DNA of 61,174 nt from Sulfurospirillum sp001602955 (GCA_001602955.1 LVAC01000026.1:1-61174), one strand, 5' to 3'; positions 34,838 through 43,699 are shown, numbered from the stretch's first letter. Program-made: numbers and translations. Notes: generated by a model not told the origin, from the letters alone.

Positions 34838-35758
34838 ATGCCCTCATGCATGAATTATTTTAAAGAGAGCCGCATGGCAAGCATAGAGATGCTCTTTCAC
34901 TTTTTTAAAGCTGTACCATCAAGTTACTATGTAGAGCATGAGGTCAAATTAGAAGATAATACCATCCATGTGAAAAAACAATCTTCCCAAACCTTTAAAA
35001 AAGAACTGAATAATGCAATAACAGGGTTTGATTATGTGGAAATCACTGGGCAATACTTATGTGCTTATGATCAAAAAATCCTTCGAGCCATTCTCCAAGC
35101 CCTCCAAAAACAAGAAGAAGCTCTCTTTATTGCTATTAGTGCAAAAAGTCCTAATGAAGAATATTTGCCCATTGAAAGACAAATGTATAGCAACCAATCA
35201 ACACTTAGCCTTGCCAATTTTTACACATTGCTCAACAATCAAAGCCACAACCGATCCAGCAATGATATTTTCTCTAAAATCTTTAAAAGCTTACAACGCT
35301 TAGCTTCCACCACCTTGTCTTTTTACACTAAGAATAAGAGTAAAATTATCACCGCCCCATTACTTATTTATACCAAAAATGAAGCCATACTTACCTTCCA
35401 AGTGCATCCTTGTGTCATGAGTTTTAATTTTCAAACCCGCAATGAGCCAAATCTTTTAAAATACAAGCAACCCTATTATCACATTGATAACACCCATTAT
35501 TTTAAAGAGCGAAGTGATTTAGAGCAACTTTTATACACCAAGATACAGTACAAGTTTGCTTCTATGGCTCACAAGAGTTTTACCATGGGCTTTAATGAAT
35601 TAAGAGAGCAATTGTTTCTACCATCTACCTCACAACGAACCCTCTATAACCAAAGCACTAAACTTAGAAGTGCTATTAAAAACTTGAATGATACAAGTGA
35701 ATACACCCTCTCTTTGGAAAACACCACAACACCCACCCTGTTGGTTTCTAAAAAATAA
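34838..35758 (+). CDS. RepC-like plasmid replication initiator
   Basis: A 306-residue protein placed directly behind repA, as RepC is in IncQ plasmids. The pattern fits a two-winged-helix initiator: a first half ending near RSSNDIFSKIFKSLQRLAST, and a second with YHIDNTHYFKERSDLEQLLY and FTMGFNELREQLFLPSTSQR. I start it at ATG 34838 (GAGGGTGAATAAG upstream) rather than GTG 34829. Assignment to RepC is by context more than motif. It should bind iterons at the origin. Confidence 0.6.
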   Translation: MPSCMNYFKESRMASIEMLFHFFKAVPSSYYVEHEVKLEDNTIHVKKQSSQTFKKELNNAITGFDYVEITGQYLCAYDQKILRAILQALQKQEEALFIAISAKSPNEEYLPIERQMYSNQSTLSLANFYTLLNNQSHNRSSNDIFSKIFKSLQRLASTTLSFYTKNKSKIITAPLLIYTKNEAILTFQVHPCVMSFNFQTRNEPNLLKYKQPYYHIDNTHYFKERSDLEQLLYTKIQYKFASMAHKSFTMGFNELREQLFLPSTSQRTLYNQSTKLRSAIKNLNDTSEYTLSLENTTTPTLLVSKK

Positions 35759-35790
35759 CTAACCTCTTATCCATCCCTTGTTACCCAAGG

Positions 35791-35809
35791 GGAGCGTGAT
35801 AGACGCTCC
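35791..35809 (+). terminator. terminator after repC
   Basis: Stem GGAGCGT (35791-35797) / ACGCTCC (35803-35809), loop GATAG, followed by TTTGAG. The T run is short, so it may be a weak terminator. Confidence 0.6.
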
Positions 35810-36115
35810 TTTGAGAGTATAAGTATAAAGTATAGAAAATCTTAGCCCCACACCATAAGGGTTACATGGCTTTTTATTACCCCTATCAGGATAAGTTTTA
35901 CCCTCTGCTGGGATAGTATGTTACCTCTCTTGGGTGGTTTTATCATAAAAATACCTCTGAAACATTGTGTGATTTTTCTCTTCTTTACCCTTGTTTTTAA
36001 CGTATTTTAGGCTTCAAAAAAAGATGCACTATTTTTCATTTTTTTAGCAAAATAATCCTGCGTTTGATAATTTTTTATTATAATAAATTATATATCCAAA
36101 CAGCGAGGTGATAGC
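35810..36115. other. region between repC and ardC, candidate origin
   Basis: About 300 bases without a gene. Three loosely similar units start with TTACC at 35877, 35898 and 35921 (TTACCCCTATCAGG, TTACCCTCTGCTGGG, TTACCTCTCTTGGG), spaced 21 and 23 bases, next to AT-rich DNA. In IncQ-like plasmids oriV has about 20-bp iterons, so these may be degenerate iterons. A TATAAT-like box near 36075-36082 probably serves the ArdC-like gene. Confidence 0.35.
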
Positions 36116-37060
36116 ATGAATGAAGAAATAAAAACCCAAACCACAAATCCATACAATAACTATAAGCAATTAGTAGAGAACTTTATCGCTGAATTAGAAC
36201 AAGGTGTTCAGCCATGGAAGCAATCATGGAAACTCTCTCGTGGTATGCCACGAAGTGCAGTAAGTGGAGGTGAATATTCTGGTATTAATATCTTGTCATT
36301 AATGAGCCATAAATTTAATAGCAACCAATGGATCACCGCTAAGCAAGTAGAGCAACTTGGAGGCACTATTAAAAAAGAAGAAATTGATAATGCCCGTGAT
36401 ATTTTCTTTTTGAAAAACATTGTAAAAACAAACACTAAAAAAGATAAAGAGAGTGGGGAAGAAAAAGAGATGGATGAGAAACACACGGTCTTAAAAAATT
36501 ACAAGGTTTATAACATTGACCAAGTTGAAGGAATTAACTTTGAAGAAGAGCTACCACTTTCTAAAAATGAAAAGATTGATGAAGTGGAAAAAATGATAGC
36601 TGCCACCAAAGCTCAAATATACAGGGGCTCACCGGCATATTCACCCAAAGACGATGCTATTTTTATGCCCCATATTGACGAGTTTGTGGATAAAGAGAAT
36701 TACTACTCCACACTTTTTCATGAATTATCACATTGGAGTGGGCACGAGACAAGATTAAACAGAGCTAACCATGTAAAGAAGTATGATGATGTCTATGCCT
36801 TTGAAGAACTGATTGCAGAATTATCAAGTGCCTTTTTATGTGCTAAACACACTATCTCAATGAAAAATACAGCCCATGCTGAATACATGAACCATTGGGT
36901 AAAAATGCTTCAAGAAAAGCCTTATATCCTTTTTTCTGTCTCAACTCATGCCTCCAAAAGTGCTGCTTATATCTCTAACCTTGCGAATAAAAATACCCAA
37001 GTGCAAAAGGAGGATAAAAAGATGGGGCGCTTTAAACACCATGCTCCCAAAGTGGCTTAA
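36116..37060 (+). CDS. ArdC-like antirestriction protein with zincin domain
   Basis: A 314-residue protein with an N-terminal single-strand-DNA-binding ArdC domain (residues about 10-130: NFIAELEQGVQPWKQSW, GINILSLMSHKFNSNQWITA) and a C-terminal zinc metalloprotease-like domain with HELSH (His202, Glu203, His206) and a later EELIAELSSAFLC helix. ArdC proteins protect incoming DNA from type I restriction or take part in conjugative uptake. Element A next door encodes a type I enzyme. Starts after GAGGTGATAGC; convergent with mobV (4-base overlap of the 3' ends). Confidence 0.9.
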   Translation: MNEEIKTQTTNPYNNYKQLVENFIAELEQGVQPWKQSWKLSRGMPRSAVSGGEYSGINILSLMSHKFNSNQWITAKQVEQLGGTIKKEEIDNARDIFFLKNIVKTNTKKDKESGEEKEMDEKHTVLKNYKVYNIDQVEGINFEEELPLSKNEKIDEVEKMIAATKAQIYRGSPAYSPKDDAIFMPHIDEFVDKENYYSTLFHELSHWSGHETRLNRANHVKKYDDVYAFEELIAELSSAFLCAKHTISMKNTAHAEYMNHWVKMLQEKPYILFSVSTHASKSAAYISNLANKNTQVQKEDKKMGRFKHHAPKVA

Positions 37061-38010
37061 TGGATATGTTGGTGAAAGAGTTTCTTTTTAATGGCATCTG
37101 TTTTTTCTTGGATGTCGTTAAACATCAAGACAAGCTCATTTTTTAACTTCGCATAGGTGCTTTTATTCAACATCAATGCCTTATTGAGCTCTGTCTCTTT
37201 TTTTCTGATGGCATAGATTTTTTCTTTGAGCTCGGGAGAAAAGGCTCGCCATATGCCTTTGGTGTATTGAAGCAATGAGGAGAACTCTTTCTTATTGCGG
37301 TAAGGTTGGTGGTGTTTGATTAAGAAATCATTCCAATTATCTTGTAATGTTTGCAATATAGATTGACGCACCACTTGGGTCTTAGGCACTCTATTACCAT
37401 TTTCATCGAGCTTTGGCTTGCCTTTATTTTTCCCTCTGTTTTCCACTTGATAGACTATTTCACCATTTTTCATTACAGGCTCATTGCCAATAATGGGAGA
37501 GAAAAATTCATTATAGCCCCACTCATTTGATATATGATCATTGGCTGAAAAAGCGAGATGAAAATGGGGATTCTTTTCATCGTTGTGGCATACAAGTTCT
37601 AATAATTCAAAGTGTTCTAAAATGCCTTGCTCTTTGAGATAAGAGAGTATCATTTTAGCGTGCTTGGTAGCATAATTCTTATCATGAAACTTCTCTAAAT
37701 CATCATCCGTTAAATCTTGAAAATCAAAGACCATCTGAAAAGCTCCCACTTGGTTGGTTCTATGGGGTATCGCTTTTAAGGTTTCAATATCGCTTTCGCT
37801 AATTACCTTAAAATAGTGGTTCAAATGGCTTCGCTTCTTATCAATGTTGGTGGCTTGTTTGGATTTTACCTCATAGGTTTTATTGTAGAGCTTTCTTTGA
37901 TTGTGTTTGAGTAATCCAATCATTCCTCCATCCTCTATGCCTCTTACCTCCTTAGTGCCTCTTTTCATCGTGGCAAAGTTGATGGTCTCAATTCTCATTA
38001 CTGCTGTCAT
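37057..38010 (-). CDS. mob: MobV/Pre family relaxase
   Basis: A 317-residue HUH-type relaxase. Motif I region: GLLKHNQRK with His36 (the counterpart of the MobM nucleophile His22), then NIDKKRSHLN. Metal-binding motif: HNDEKNPHFHLAF, the MobV HxDE..PHxH. A helical C-terminus follows. It is shorter than many MobV proteins (400-500). I start at 38010, where AAGGAGG lies 6 bases upstream, instead of 38058. It would nick oriT and lead the strand through a helper conjugation system. A strong hairpin lies just upstream. Confidence 0.9.
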   Translation of the reverse strand: MTAVMRIETINFATMKRGTKEVRGIEDGGMIGLLKHNQRKLYNKTYEVKSKQATNIDKKRSHLNHYFKVISESDIETLKAIPHRTNQVGAFQMVFDFQDLTDDDLEKFHDKNYATKHAKMILSYLKEQGILEHFELLELVCHNDEKNPHFHLAFSANDHISNEWGYNEFFSPIIGNEPVMKNGEIVYQVENRGKNKGKPKLDENGNRVPKTQVVRQSILQTLQDNWNDFLIKHHQPYRNKKEFSSLLQYTKGIWRAFSPELKEKIYAIRKKETELNKALMLNKSTYAKLKNELVLMFNDIQEKTDAIKKKLFHQHIH

Positions 38011-38077
38011 TGTGTGCCTCCTTATCGCTTTTACTGGAGTATAAGCGAATTCACACAAATAATTTTTTTCCGAACGT

Positions 38078-38117
38078 TAAAGCGGTTATTTACACATGAA
38101 GTGTAAAACCTGCTTTA
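38078..38117. other. candidate oriT hairpin upstream of mobV
   Basis: Nested inverted repeat: TAAAGC (38078-38083), GGT, TTTACAC (38089-38095), loop ATGAA, GTGTAAA (38101-38107), ACC, GCTTTA (38112-38117), with small bulges. It lies within 110 bases of the mobV start. The elements AGTGT and CTTTACAT recall the pMV158 MobM origin, but here they read on the strand opposite to the relaxase gene. An operator or terminator for the same gene is the alternative. Confidence 0.45.
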
Positions 38118-38186
38118 CATTTTCACTTTTACAAAGATGAAAATTGCAGGCTCTTACGAGACTAAGAGCGAAGCAAAAAAGAAGAA

Positions 38187-38765
38187 TTAGTGAGGAGTAT
38201 TGGAGGATTTGGAAGGGTGATAATAAATGTTTTTATTTCCATGGGATTTAGGATTGAGCATCTTTTCAAATTGTTGGTTGTCTATTTCTGTAAATTCTTG
38301 GTTAGTGCCATCACCATCGTCATCCTCTTCATCATCACTTTCATGTGTTGTGGAAACAAGTGATTGTTTAGTTTGAGAATTTTTTGGGGCTTTCCAAGTC
38401 TTTTGAATAGGTTGTTGGATAATGAGCTTGGCTTCATACCACTCTTTGTTGTTTTTTGGGATAGACGTGATTCTATCATCCGCAATAATTGACCACCTTT
38501 CATCCATAAGGGCAAGTTTTTCTTTGAAGTCAGCTTCTTGGAAAGTGATGGCATGTCTCAATGTGGAGAGATTTTTTTCATATTCACTAAGCTTATCAGC
38601 TAATGTTTTTATGGCTTTTTGGTGGGATGTTATTTGCTTGTCATAAGATTCAAATGCTTTATCTACAAGAACTAAATACTGTTGTATAGTACTGATTTGG
38701 TAGATTGCATAAACAATTCCAACTGCCAGAATTGTTAAAATAATGTATAGGGTTGTAATGTTCAT
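38187..38765 (-). CDS. membrane-anchored coiled-coil protein, possible mobilization accessory
   Basis: A 192-residue protein: N-terminal membrane helix (residues 4-22, TTLYIILTILAVGIVYAIY), a coiled coil (about 35-85), and an acidic Ser/Asp-rich tail with ESDDEEDDDGDG. No enzyme motif. AAAGGAGACACTT precedes the start. Codirectional with mobV and separated from it by the oriT candidate. MobB-like membrane accessory proteins have this layout, but the assignment is speculative. Confidence 0.5.
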   Translation of the reverse strand: MNITTLYIILTILAVGIVYAIYQISTIQQYLVLVDKAFESYDKQITSHQKAIKTLADKLSEYEKNLSTLRHAITFQEADFKEKLALMDERWSIIADDRITSIPKNNKEWYEAKLIIQQPIQKTWKAPKNSQTKQSLVSTTHESDDEEDDDGDGTNQEFTEIDNQQFEKMLNPKSHGNKNIYYHPSKSSNTPH

Positions 38766-38831
38766 AAGTGTCTCCTTTGTGTATTGGTCTATATAGTATA
38801 AGCCAAAAAATCAAAACGTAAAAATTTTACT

Positions 38832-39890
38832 CTAAGCCACCAGTAAATCTGTGGCAAGAGAAGATTTATCAATGCTGTTATTGATAGGAGCATGTGATAT
38901 TGCCTTTATTCCCAAAAGTTCCACAATTGGTGTATAAGCCCTTAAATTACATCGAATACCAAGGATCTCTTTGGTGGAGAGTTTTGAATTTGCTTTTATT
39001 GTTCCACGCTGGAAAATTGTGTGAGCTTCAAAGTATTGGCATAGTGTTTCATCAAAATTATTACTATACATGACATAATCAAACTGCTTACAAATCTGGA
39101 TAAGCTCTTTATGGGTATCAAGCGCATTAAATGACCTTGCCACTTTTTTGTATTGAATGACACTATTGGAGTATGGAGGGTCAAGATAGATAAAAGTGTC
39201 TTGCTCATCATACTTTGCCACTAACCTAAACACATCTAAGCTTTCAAATACCACATCATGAGTGTTGAAAAATCGATGTAGGTTATAAAGGTTGTCTTTT
39301 ATTTGTTTTAGATTTACACGTTTAGTTTCCCAATTGAAATGGGTGTTAAACTCGCCTTTTTTATTCTCTTGATACAGACCTCTATAATTGTGTTGCATCA
39401 CAAATAGCATCAATGCTGCATGGTTAATATCTAACGGGATTGTATTCATAAGATTTACAGCTTCTTGATAAAATTCTTGATTGTGTTTGAAACTACCTTT
39501 TTTTTCCTCTTCACTGGCATAGCGATTAGCACGCATTTCTTCTGGAATAATGCGTTGAAACTCATTTTCGAGCGCTTCAAGTTTCTTAAAAAGCTGATCA
39601 GGACTCTCTTTTACGTGCTTGTAGATATTAATAATGCGCTTGTTAAAATCATTAATGACATATCGTTGTGCCTCTACATGCATTAGATTATGAAACAATG
39701 AGGCGAGTGTTCCAGCAAAACCTTCTATATAGGTTTTCACTTTTATTTTCTTACCAAAGCTTGTGTGGAGTTCATCAAAGTGTTTTTTGAATTTAAACTT
39801 TGCGCCTGTATACGAAAAAAGTTTAGTGTTGAGTGCTGTAAATTCTTGTGTTCCTAATTCCATTGTTTCTTTCTTTACCATCTTTTCCAT
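38832..39890 (-). CDS. D12-class DNA adenine N6-methyltransferase, orphan
   Basis: A 352-residue Dam-type methyltransferase. Near the N-terminus are KLFSYTGAKFKFKKHF and the AdoMet site FAGTLASLF, and the catalytic motif IV is DPPYSNSV (about residue 236), preceded by the FIYL strand. This is longer than E. coli Dam (278). No restriction enzyme with a matching partner is adjacent, so it is solitary and may guard the element against host restriction or act in regulation. Good AAGGAG site before the start. Confidence 0.9.
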   Translation of the reverse strand: MEKMVKKETMELGTQEFTALNTKLFSYTGAKFKFKKHFDELHTSFGKKIKVKTYIEGFAGTLASLFHNLMHVEAQRYVINDFNKRIINIYKHVKESPDQLFKKLEALENEFQRIIPEEMRANRYASEEEKKGSFKHNQEFYQEAVNLMNTIPLDINHAALMLFVMQHNYRGLYQENKKGEFNTHFNWETKRVNLKQIKDNLYNLHRFFNTHDVVFESLDVFRLVAKYDEQDTFIYLDPPYSNSVIQYKKVARSFNALDTHKELIQICKQFDYVMYSNNFDETLCQYFEAHTIFQRGTIKANSKLSTKEILGIRCNLRAYTPIVELLGIKAISHAPINNSIDKSSLATDLLVA

Positions 39891-39984
39891 TTTTGCTCTC
39901 CTTGATTAATTTTGTAAGCGATTGTTTGTTGAGTCCTCCTCTAAGATGCCCGTTTAAATGCTCCAAGAGCACTTAAAGAGACGC

Positions 39985-41202
39985 CTATGCGGCTTGAATT
40001 AAAGTCTCTTCTTGGGTATTTGGTAATAAGTTAGGCACAAGGTTTTTCAATAAAGACTCCATCACTTGCACTGCCATGCTATTTCCAAGTTGCTGTTTGA
40101 TGTGAGTATTTGCAACAGGGAAAACATATTCATCACCGAAACCTTGAATGCGTGAGAGTTCTTTTTCACTAAGGCGGCGATAGACACTATTTTTTGTGTC
40201 AAAGAAGCGAGTTTTTGAGCCACCTTTGGTGAGACATGGGCTGATGCCTTGGGTGCTACAAATTCTTTTATCACTTGCATAGTTGAGATGTGAGTATTCC
40301 GCTACGATTTTGATATCAGCTTTTGGGTGGGGCATTTTTTTGACAAGGTTTTTGGTGCTTAGTAGCAGTTTGGAATAATCTTCACCTTCTTTAATCACAT
40401 CATTTACACATGGAATATAAGGCAATGGTTGGGGAAATTCGAAAGTTTGGTTAATATCTTTGCGAATACCTACAATAAAAAGTCTTTCACGATTTTGGGG
40501 AGAACCATAATGTTTGGCATTTAAGACCTTATATTGAATGTTGTAATTGAGTTCATCAAAGGCTTCTTTGATGACTTTAAACGTATTTCCTCCATCGTGG
40601 CTTAGCATCCCTTTCACATTTTCATAAATAAAATATTTTGGATTTTTAGCTTTAATGATTTGAAGACCGTTATAGACCAAGGTGCCACGAGTATCTTCCA
40701 AACCACCACGTTTGCCTTGCATTGAAAAACTTTGACAAGGGCTACCGAAGAAAAAAATATCGATGTCATTCATTGCTTGGTAGTTAATTTTTGTGATGTC
40801 CTCAAATATTTGATTTGGGGTAAAGTTGGCAAGATAAGATTTACGAGCATTTTTATCTATTTCAATCATAAATTCATTGGTATGCTCAACTCCCAACTGT
40901 TTTAGTGCCCATTCAGGAGCACCAATACCAGAAAATGCTGTTCCAACACGAAGGGAAGGTGTGGTTGGTTTGGGATTAGAATATATGAGGTTATTGATTG
41001 GAGTAGAAAAGTAAAGACAATATTTCACGCGTTGTTTTGTATCCATAGTCTTTAAATCAAATTGATCTTGATGAATGATTGTTGCACGAATATGAATCAC
41101 TCTGTGACCTAAATTTCTCTCATGTTCGATTCTGATATGGGCTCTTTTTCTACTACCTTGACCTCGGTTTGTTCCTCTATTCATTATTGTCCCGTTTCTC
41201 AT
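39985..41202 (-). CDS. DNA cytosine-5 methyltransferase, orphan
   Basis: A 405-residue C5 methyltransferase with motif I TAFSGIGAPEWALKQLG, motif IV GSPCQSFSMQGKR (catalytic Cys in PCQ), motif VI ENVKG, motif VIII SPQNRERLFIVG and motif X QLGNSMAV. The first about 85 residues are an extension rich in Arg/His ahead of the fold; the start at 41202 has AAGGAGAATACA. No endonuclease gene is adjacent. With the adenine methyltransferase it gives element B two different modification activities. Confidence 0.95.
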   Translation of the reverse strand: MRNGTIMNRGTNRGQGSRKRAHIRIEHERNLGHRVIHIRATIIHQDQFDLKTMDTKQRVKYCLYFSTPINNLIYSNPKPTTPSLRVGTAFSGIGAPEWALKQLGVEHTNEFMIEIDKNARKSYLANFTPNQIFEDITKINYQAMNDIDIFFFGSPCQSFSMQGKRGGLEDTRGTLVYNGLQIIKAKNPKYFIYENVKGMLSHDGGNTFKVIKEAFDELNYNIQYKVLNAKHYGSPQNRERLFIVGIRKDINQTFEFPQPLPYIPCVNDVIKEGEDYSKLLLSTKNLVKKMPHPKADIKIVAEYSHLNYASDKRICSTQGISPCLTKGGSKTRFFDTKNSVYRRLSEKELSRIQGFGDEYVFPVANTHIKQQLGNSMAVQVMESLLKNLVPNLLPNTQEETLIQAA

Positions 41203-41265
41203 TGTATTCTCCTTATGTTTTTTAGATTTTTTATGTCAATGCTCTTTGAGCACTCACGTAAAAAT

Positions 41266-41511
41266 CTATGCGACTTTGACGGTATTACTAAGGTATTCGG
41301 CGATACATATGGTTGGGAATAAAATTCGACCATTTTTAGACCCTTGGCTTTTTTGGAAATCAGGCAATCCATAACCTTTAACAATACAGTTGTTAATAGC
41401 ACTGACAGATACTCCAAGTTCATGTGCGAGTTCTTTTTTATTTAAAGCTACTTTGTTGTATTTGTTCAAGAGGTATTTGTAAATCTCGTCGTTAATGTAA
41501 GTGTTTTTCAT
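41266..41511 (-). CDS. small helix-turn-helix DNA-binding protein
   Basis: An 81-residue protein with a helix-turn-helix: VALNKKELAHELGVSVSAIN followed by NCIVKGYGLPDFQ and a wing NGRILFPTICIAEYL. It looks like a small regulator or excisionase-type protein. It is the first gene of the leftward set (cytosine and adenine methyltransferases, mob) and divergent from the ParA-like gene, so it may control the intergenic region. Start preceded by AAGGAGAAAAC. Confidence 0.6.
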   Translation of the reverse strand: MKNTYINDEIYKYLLNKYNKVALNKKELAHELGVSVSAINNCIVKGYGLPDFQKSQGSKNGRILFPTICIAEYLSNTVKVA

Positions 41512-41664
41512 GTTTTCTCCTTGTTTTTGTTTTGATAGTGACAGTATATAGGTCGAATTTCTGGCTAAAAAAAAGAGAGAAAATTGATAAAAACGGCTAT
41601 ATTTAGGGGTTTTATAAAAAGTTTGAAAGGATTAAAATTGTGGAATAAGTTTAAATGAAAGTTG

Positions 41665-41684
41665 AAAATCCCTAAATTGAGGGA
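41665..41684. promoter_or_regulatory. inverted repeat in the divergent region before the ParA-like gene
   Basis: AAAATCCCTAAATT at 41665-41678 contains the left half of an inverted repeat TCCCT-aaattg-AGGGA (41669-41673 and 41680-41684). The 14-mer recurs at 33759-33772 at the left end of the element. A further related TTTAGGGG is at about 41603. TATAGTATAAT near 41706-41716 looks like the -10 of the rightward promoter. It may be an operator or partition site. Confidence 0.45.
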
Positions 41685-41748
41685 GTTTTGAATAAAAGTT
41701 TTTGTATAGTATAATACACTTGATTGCACTACAATTTGAGGAAAAGAG

Positions 41749-42762
41749 ATGATTGTTGATATACCGCATAAGATTGTGTTCTATTCTTTAATTAATGGAG
41801 TTGGTAGCTCAACCATTGCATACCAATTAGCAAGACTATTGAGACTACATTTTTATCAAGAGCAAAAAGATGACGTGGTTTATTATCTGAAAAAAATCTT
41901 AAATCCATCTCGATATACCGTCAGGTATTTTGATGAGTATGAATTTGAAAGTGATAAAAAAGCAGAAAGAAATGAAACAGCTATCTTTGATGTAAAAAGA
42001 ATTCACAAGCCCTTGTTCAATCAAGCAAGTGCCATTATGGTATTAACCAACAATAGCCATATTGATGTTTTGAAAACCATTGCAGCACTCCAAAAAATTA
42101 ATGACGCACTTGAAGATAAGACTATCCCTGTATTTGTTGTCTTTAATCGCTTACAAATGGGAACTGCTGATAGAGAGAAAAAATACACCGATGTGTCTAA
42201 AAAACTTATTTTACAAACGATTGAAGATCTAAACATTACATTTCTATATATCCGCACAAGCCTTGTTTATTATCGCAATGTGAATCAAGGACATTTTTTC
42301 ATGGACAGTTTTTTTAAAAGAGAAAATGAGTTTTTTGAAAGATACAAGGATGATTTACAAGATATTGAGCATCCGGTTTATCTCAAAATGTTTTATGAGA
42401 ATTTGTATAAAAATAAGGCGTATGATTTTGAGCCTATCTTTCAAAACGAAGAAATCTTTGAAGAGCTAAAAAAGAAAATTACATTAAATGATAACGAGCA
42501 GACTCAAAAGCGCGCCTACAAGAGAAAAAATCAAAATGATAAACCCATCAATCAAAAATATAAGAAGAAAATCTATGCAACACAAGAAGATAAAATCAAC
42601 GATTGGATTGTGCAAAAAAATTTACACCAAGAAAACATTAGGTTCTCAAAGTCAGCCATTCATGACATGTACCTACTGTTAAGTGCCTTGGGGGTATATC
42701 AAGAAGCAAAAGAAAAATCCTTAAAGCGCAACAAGAACAAAGCTATCACTTCAAAACCATAG
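41749..42762 (+). CDS. ParA/CpaE-like ATPase with degenerate P-loop
   Basis: A 337-residue protein. The first about 200 residues follow the ParA/MinD fold: KIVFYSLINGVGSSTIAYQL in place of the Walker A KGGVGKTT, a strand ATIFD-like NETAIFDVKRI and the later AIMVLTNNSHIDVLKT / PVFVVFNRL. Both the signature Lys and the Walker A Lys appear replaced (NGVGSST), so ATP hydrolysis may be lost. The C-terminal 110 residues are basic and low in complexity. A small ribbon-helix-helix protein follows after 11 bases, as in partition operons. Confidence 0.6.
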   Translation: MIVDIPHKIVFYSLINGVGSSTIAYQLARLLRLHFYQEQKDDVVYYLKKILNPSRYTVRYFDEYEFESDKKAERNETAIFDVKRIHKPLFNQASAIMVLTNNSHIDVLKTIAALQKINDALEDKTIPVFVVFNRLQMGTADREKKYTDVSKKLILQTIEDLNITFLYIRTSLVYYRNVNQGHFFMDSFFKRENEFFERYKDDLQDIEHPVYLKMFYENLYKNKAYDFEPIFQNEEIFEELKKKITLNDNEQTQKRAYKRKNQNDKPINQKYKKKIYATQEDKINDWIVQKNLHQENIRFSKSAIHDMYLLLSALGVYQEAKEKSLKRNKNKAITSKP

Positions 42763-42773
42763 GAAAACGAACA

Positions 42774-43040
42774 ATGGAAAAAGCAAAAACGAAAAAAGAA
42801 GAACCTACATTATCACTCCAAGATACAGAATTTATTCGCAAAAATCGAAGCAATGATAGATATAAGGGCTTAAATCCAGCCAATCATAATACCGAGACTA
42901 AACGTTATGCCAAGCTCTCTTTATCACTCACCAAGGCGGAAAAAGAGAAGATAGAGCTATTTAGAGATAAACACTATCCCAGGATGTCTATCTCTGCTAT
43001 GTTTTTAAGGATTTTAGATGAAAAGGGATGTTTTGAGTAA
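42774..43040 (+). CDS. small ribbon-helix-helix-like protein, likely partition partner
   Basis: An 88-residue protein with a charged N-terminus and a C-terminal strand-helix-helix: KRYAKLSLSLTKAEKEKIEL then FRDKHYPRMSISAMFLRIL. This is the MetJ/Arc-type layout of ParG-like and CopG-like centromere-binding proteins. It follows the ParA-like gene and precedes a convergent membrane protein gene. Confidence 0.55.
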   Translation: MEKAKTKKEEPTLSLQDTEFIRKNRSNDRYKGLNPANHNTETKRYAKLSLSLTKAEKEKIELFRDKHYPRMSISAMFLRILDEKGCFE

Positions 43041-43043
43041 AAC

Positions 43044-43358
43044 TTAATTTTTGGAAGATGAAAAATACCATATCAAGCCAGATACAATCAATATTGGTAG
43101 AACTACCCAAATTAGATAAACGCCAACATACGAAACTGTACTTACTGTAATTAGCCATAAAATCAGTGTTCCTAAGAATAGTGTTAAGGCGATATTTTTA
43201 ATAGAATAACTAAATTTTACAAAACCTAAAATTCCAAGCAATATAATAATGGGTAGTCCTATATAAGTTATATAAACACTTACGTATGGCAACGAAAAGA
43301 TAAGAATAAAGTATAAGGATATAGTTACAAAAAATAAAAACTTTATTTTAGCTTGCAT
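43044..43358 (-). CDS. small integral membrane protein
   Basis: A 104-residue protein made almost entirely of membrane helices (FLFFVTISLYFILIFSLPYV, YIGLPIIILLGILGFV, LTLFLGTLILWLITVSTV, LIWVVLPILIVSGLIWYF): four predicted segments. No family recognised. Convergent with the partition pair. Confidence 0.5.
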   Translation of the reverse strand: MQAKIKFLFFVTISLYFILIFSLPYVSVYITYIGLPIIILLGILGFVKFSYSIKNIALTLFLGTLILWLITVSTVSYVGVYLIWVVLPILIVSGLIWYFSSSKN

Positions 43359-43699
43359 TTTTATTCACCATAAAAAATAAACCTTTTTAATTTAGAGAAT
43401 ATAACTTAGATTAAATTTTTAATTGCCTATACTGTTAATATTATTCAATGAAATATTTCCAAAAGTTCCTTCACCGAATACCAAACGTAAAACATTGGCT
43501 AAGGCATTCTCTTGTGAAAAATTGTTCTTAATAGAGTCAAACATTAGGTATCTTGAATGAAAAGTATTATTAGATATTTCAAATAAAAATCCTTCCTATT
43601 CTACCAAAGATAAACACCAATTTTTACTATTTTAAAAAAACAATTTAGCTATGCTTATTATTCAGTTATAAAAAAATAAATTTTTTTTGAGGATACGGT
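43359..43699. other. intergenic region before the HtrA-like gene
   Basis: About 340 AT-rich bases. On the minus strand a 41-codon open frame (about 43423-43548, starting MFDSIKNNFSQENALANVLR) has no good ribosome site and is at best a remnant. The ribosome site of the protease gene (TTGAGGATACGGT) is at the right end. Confidence 0.35.
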
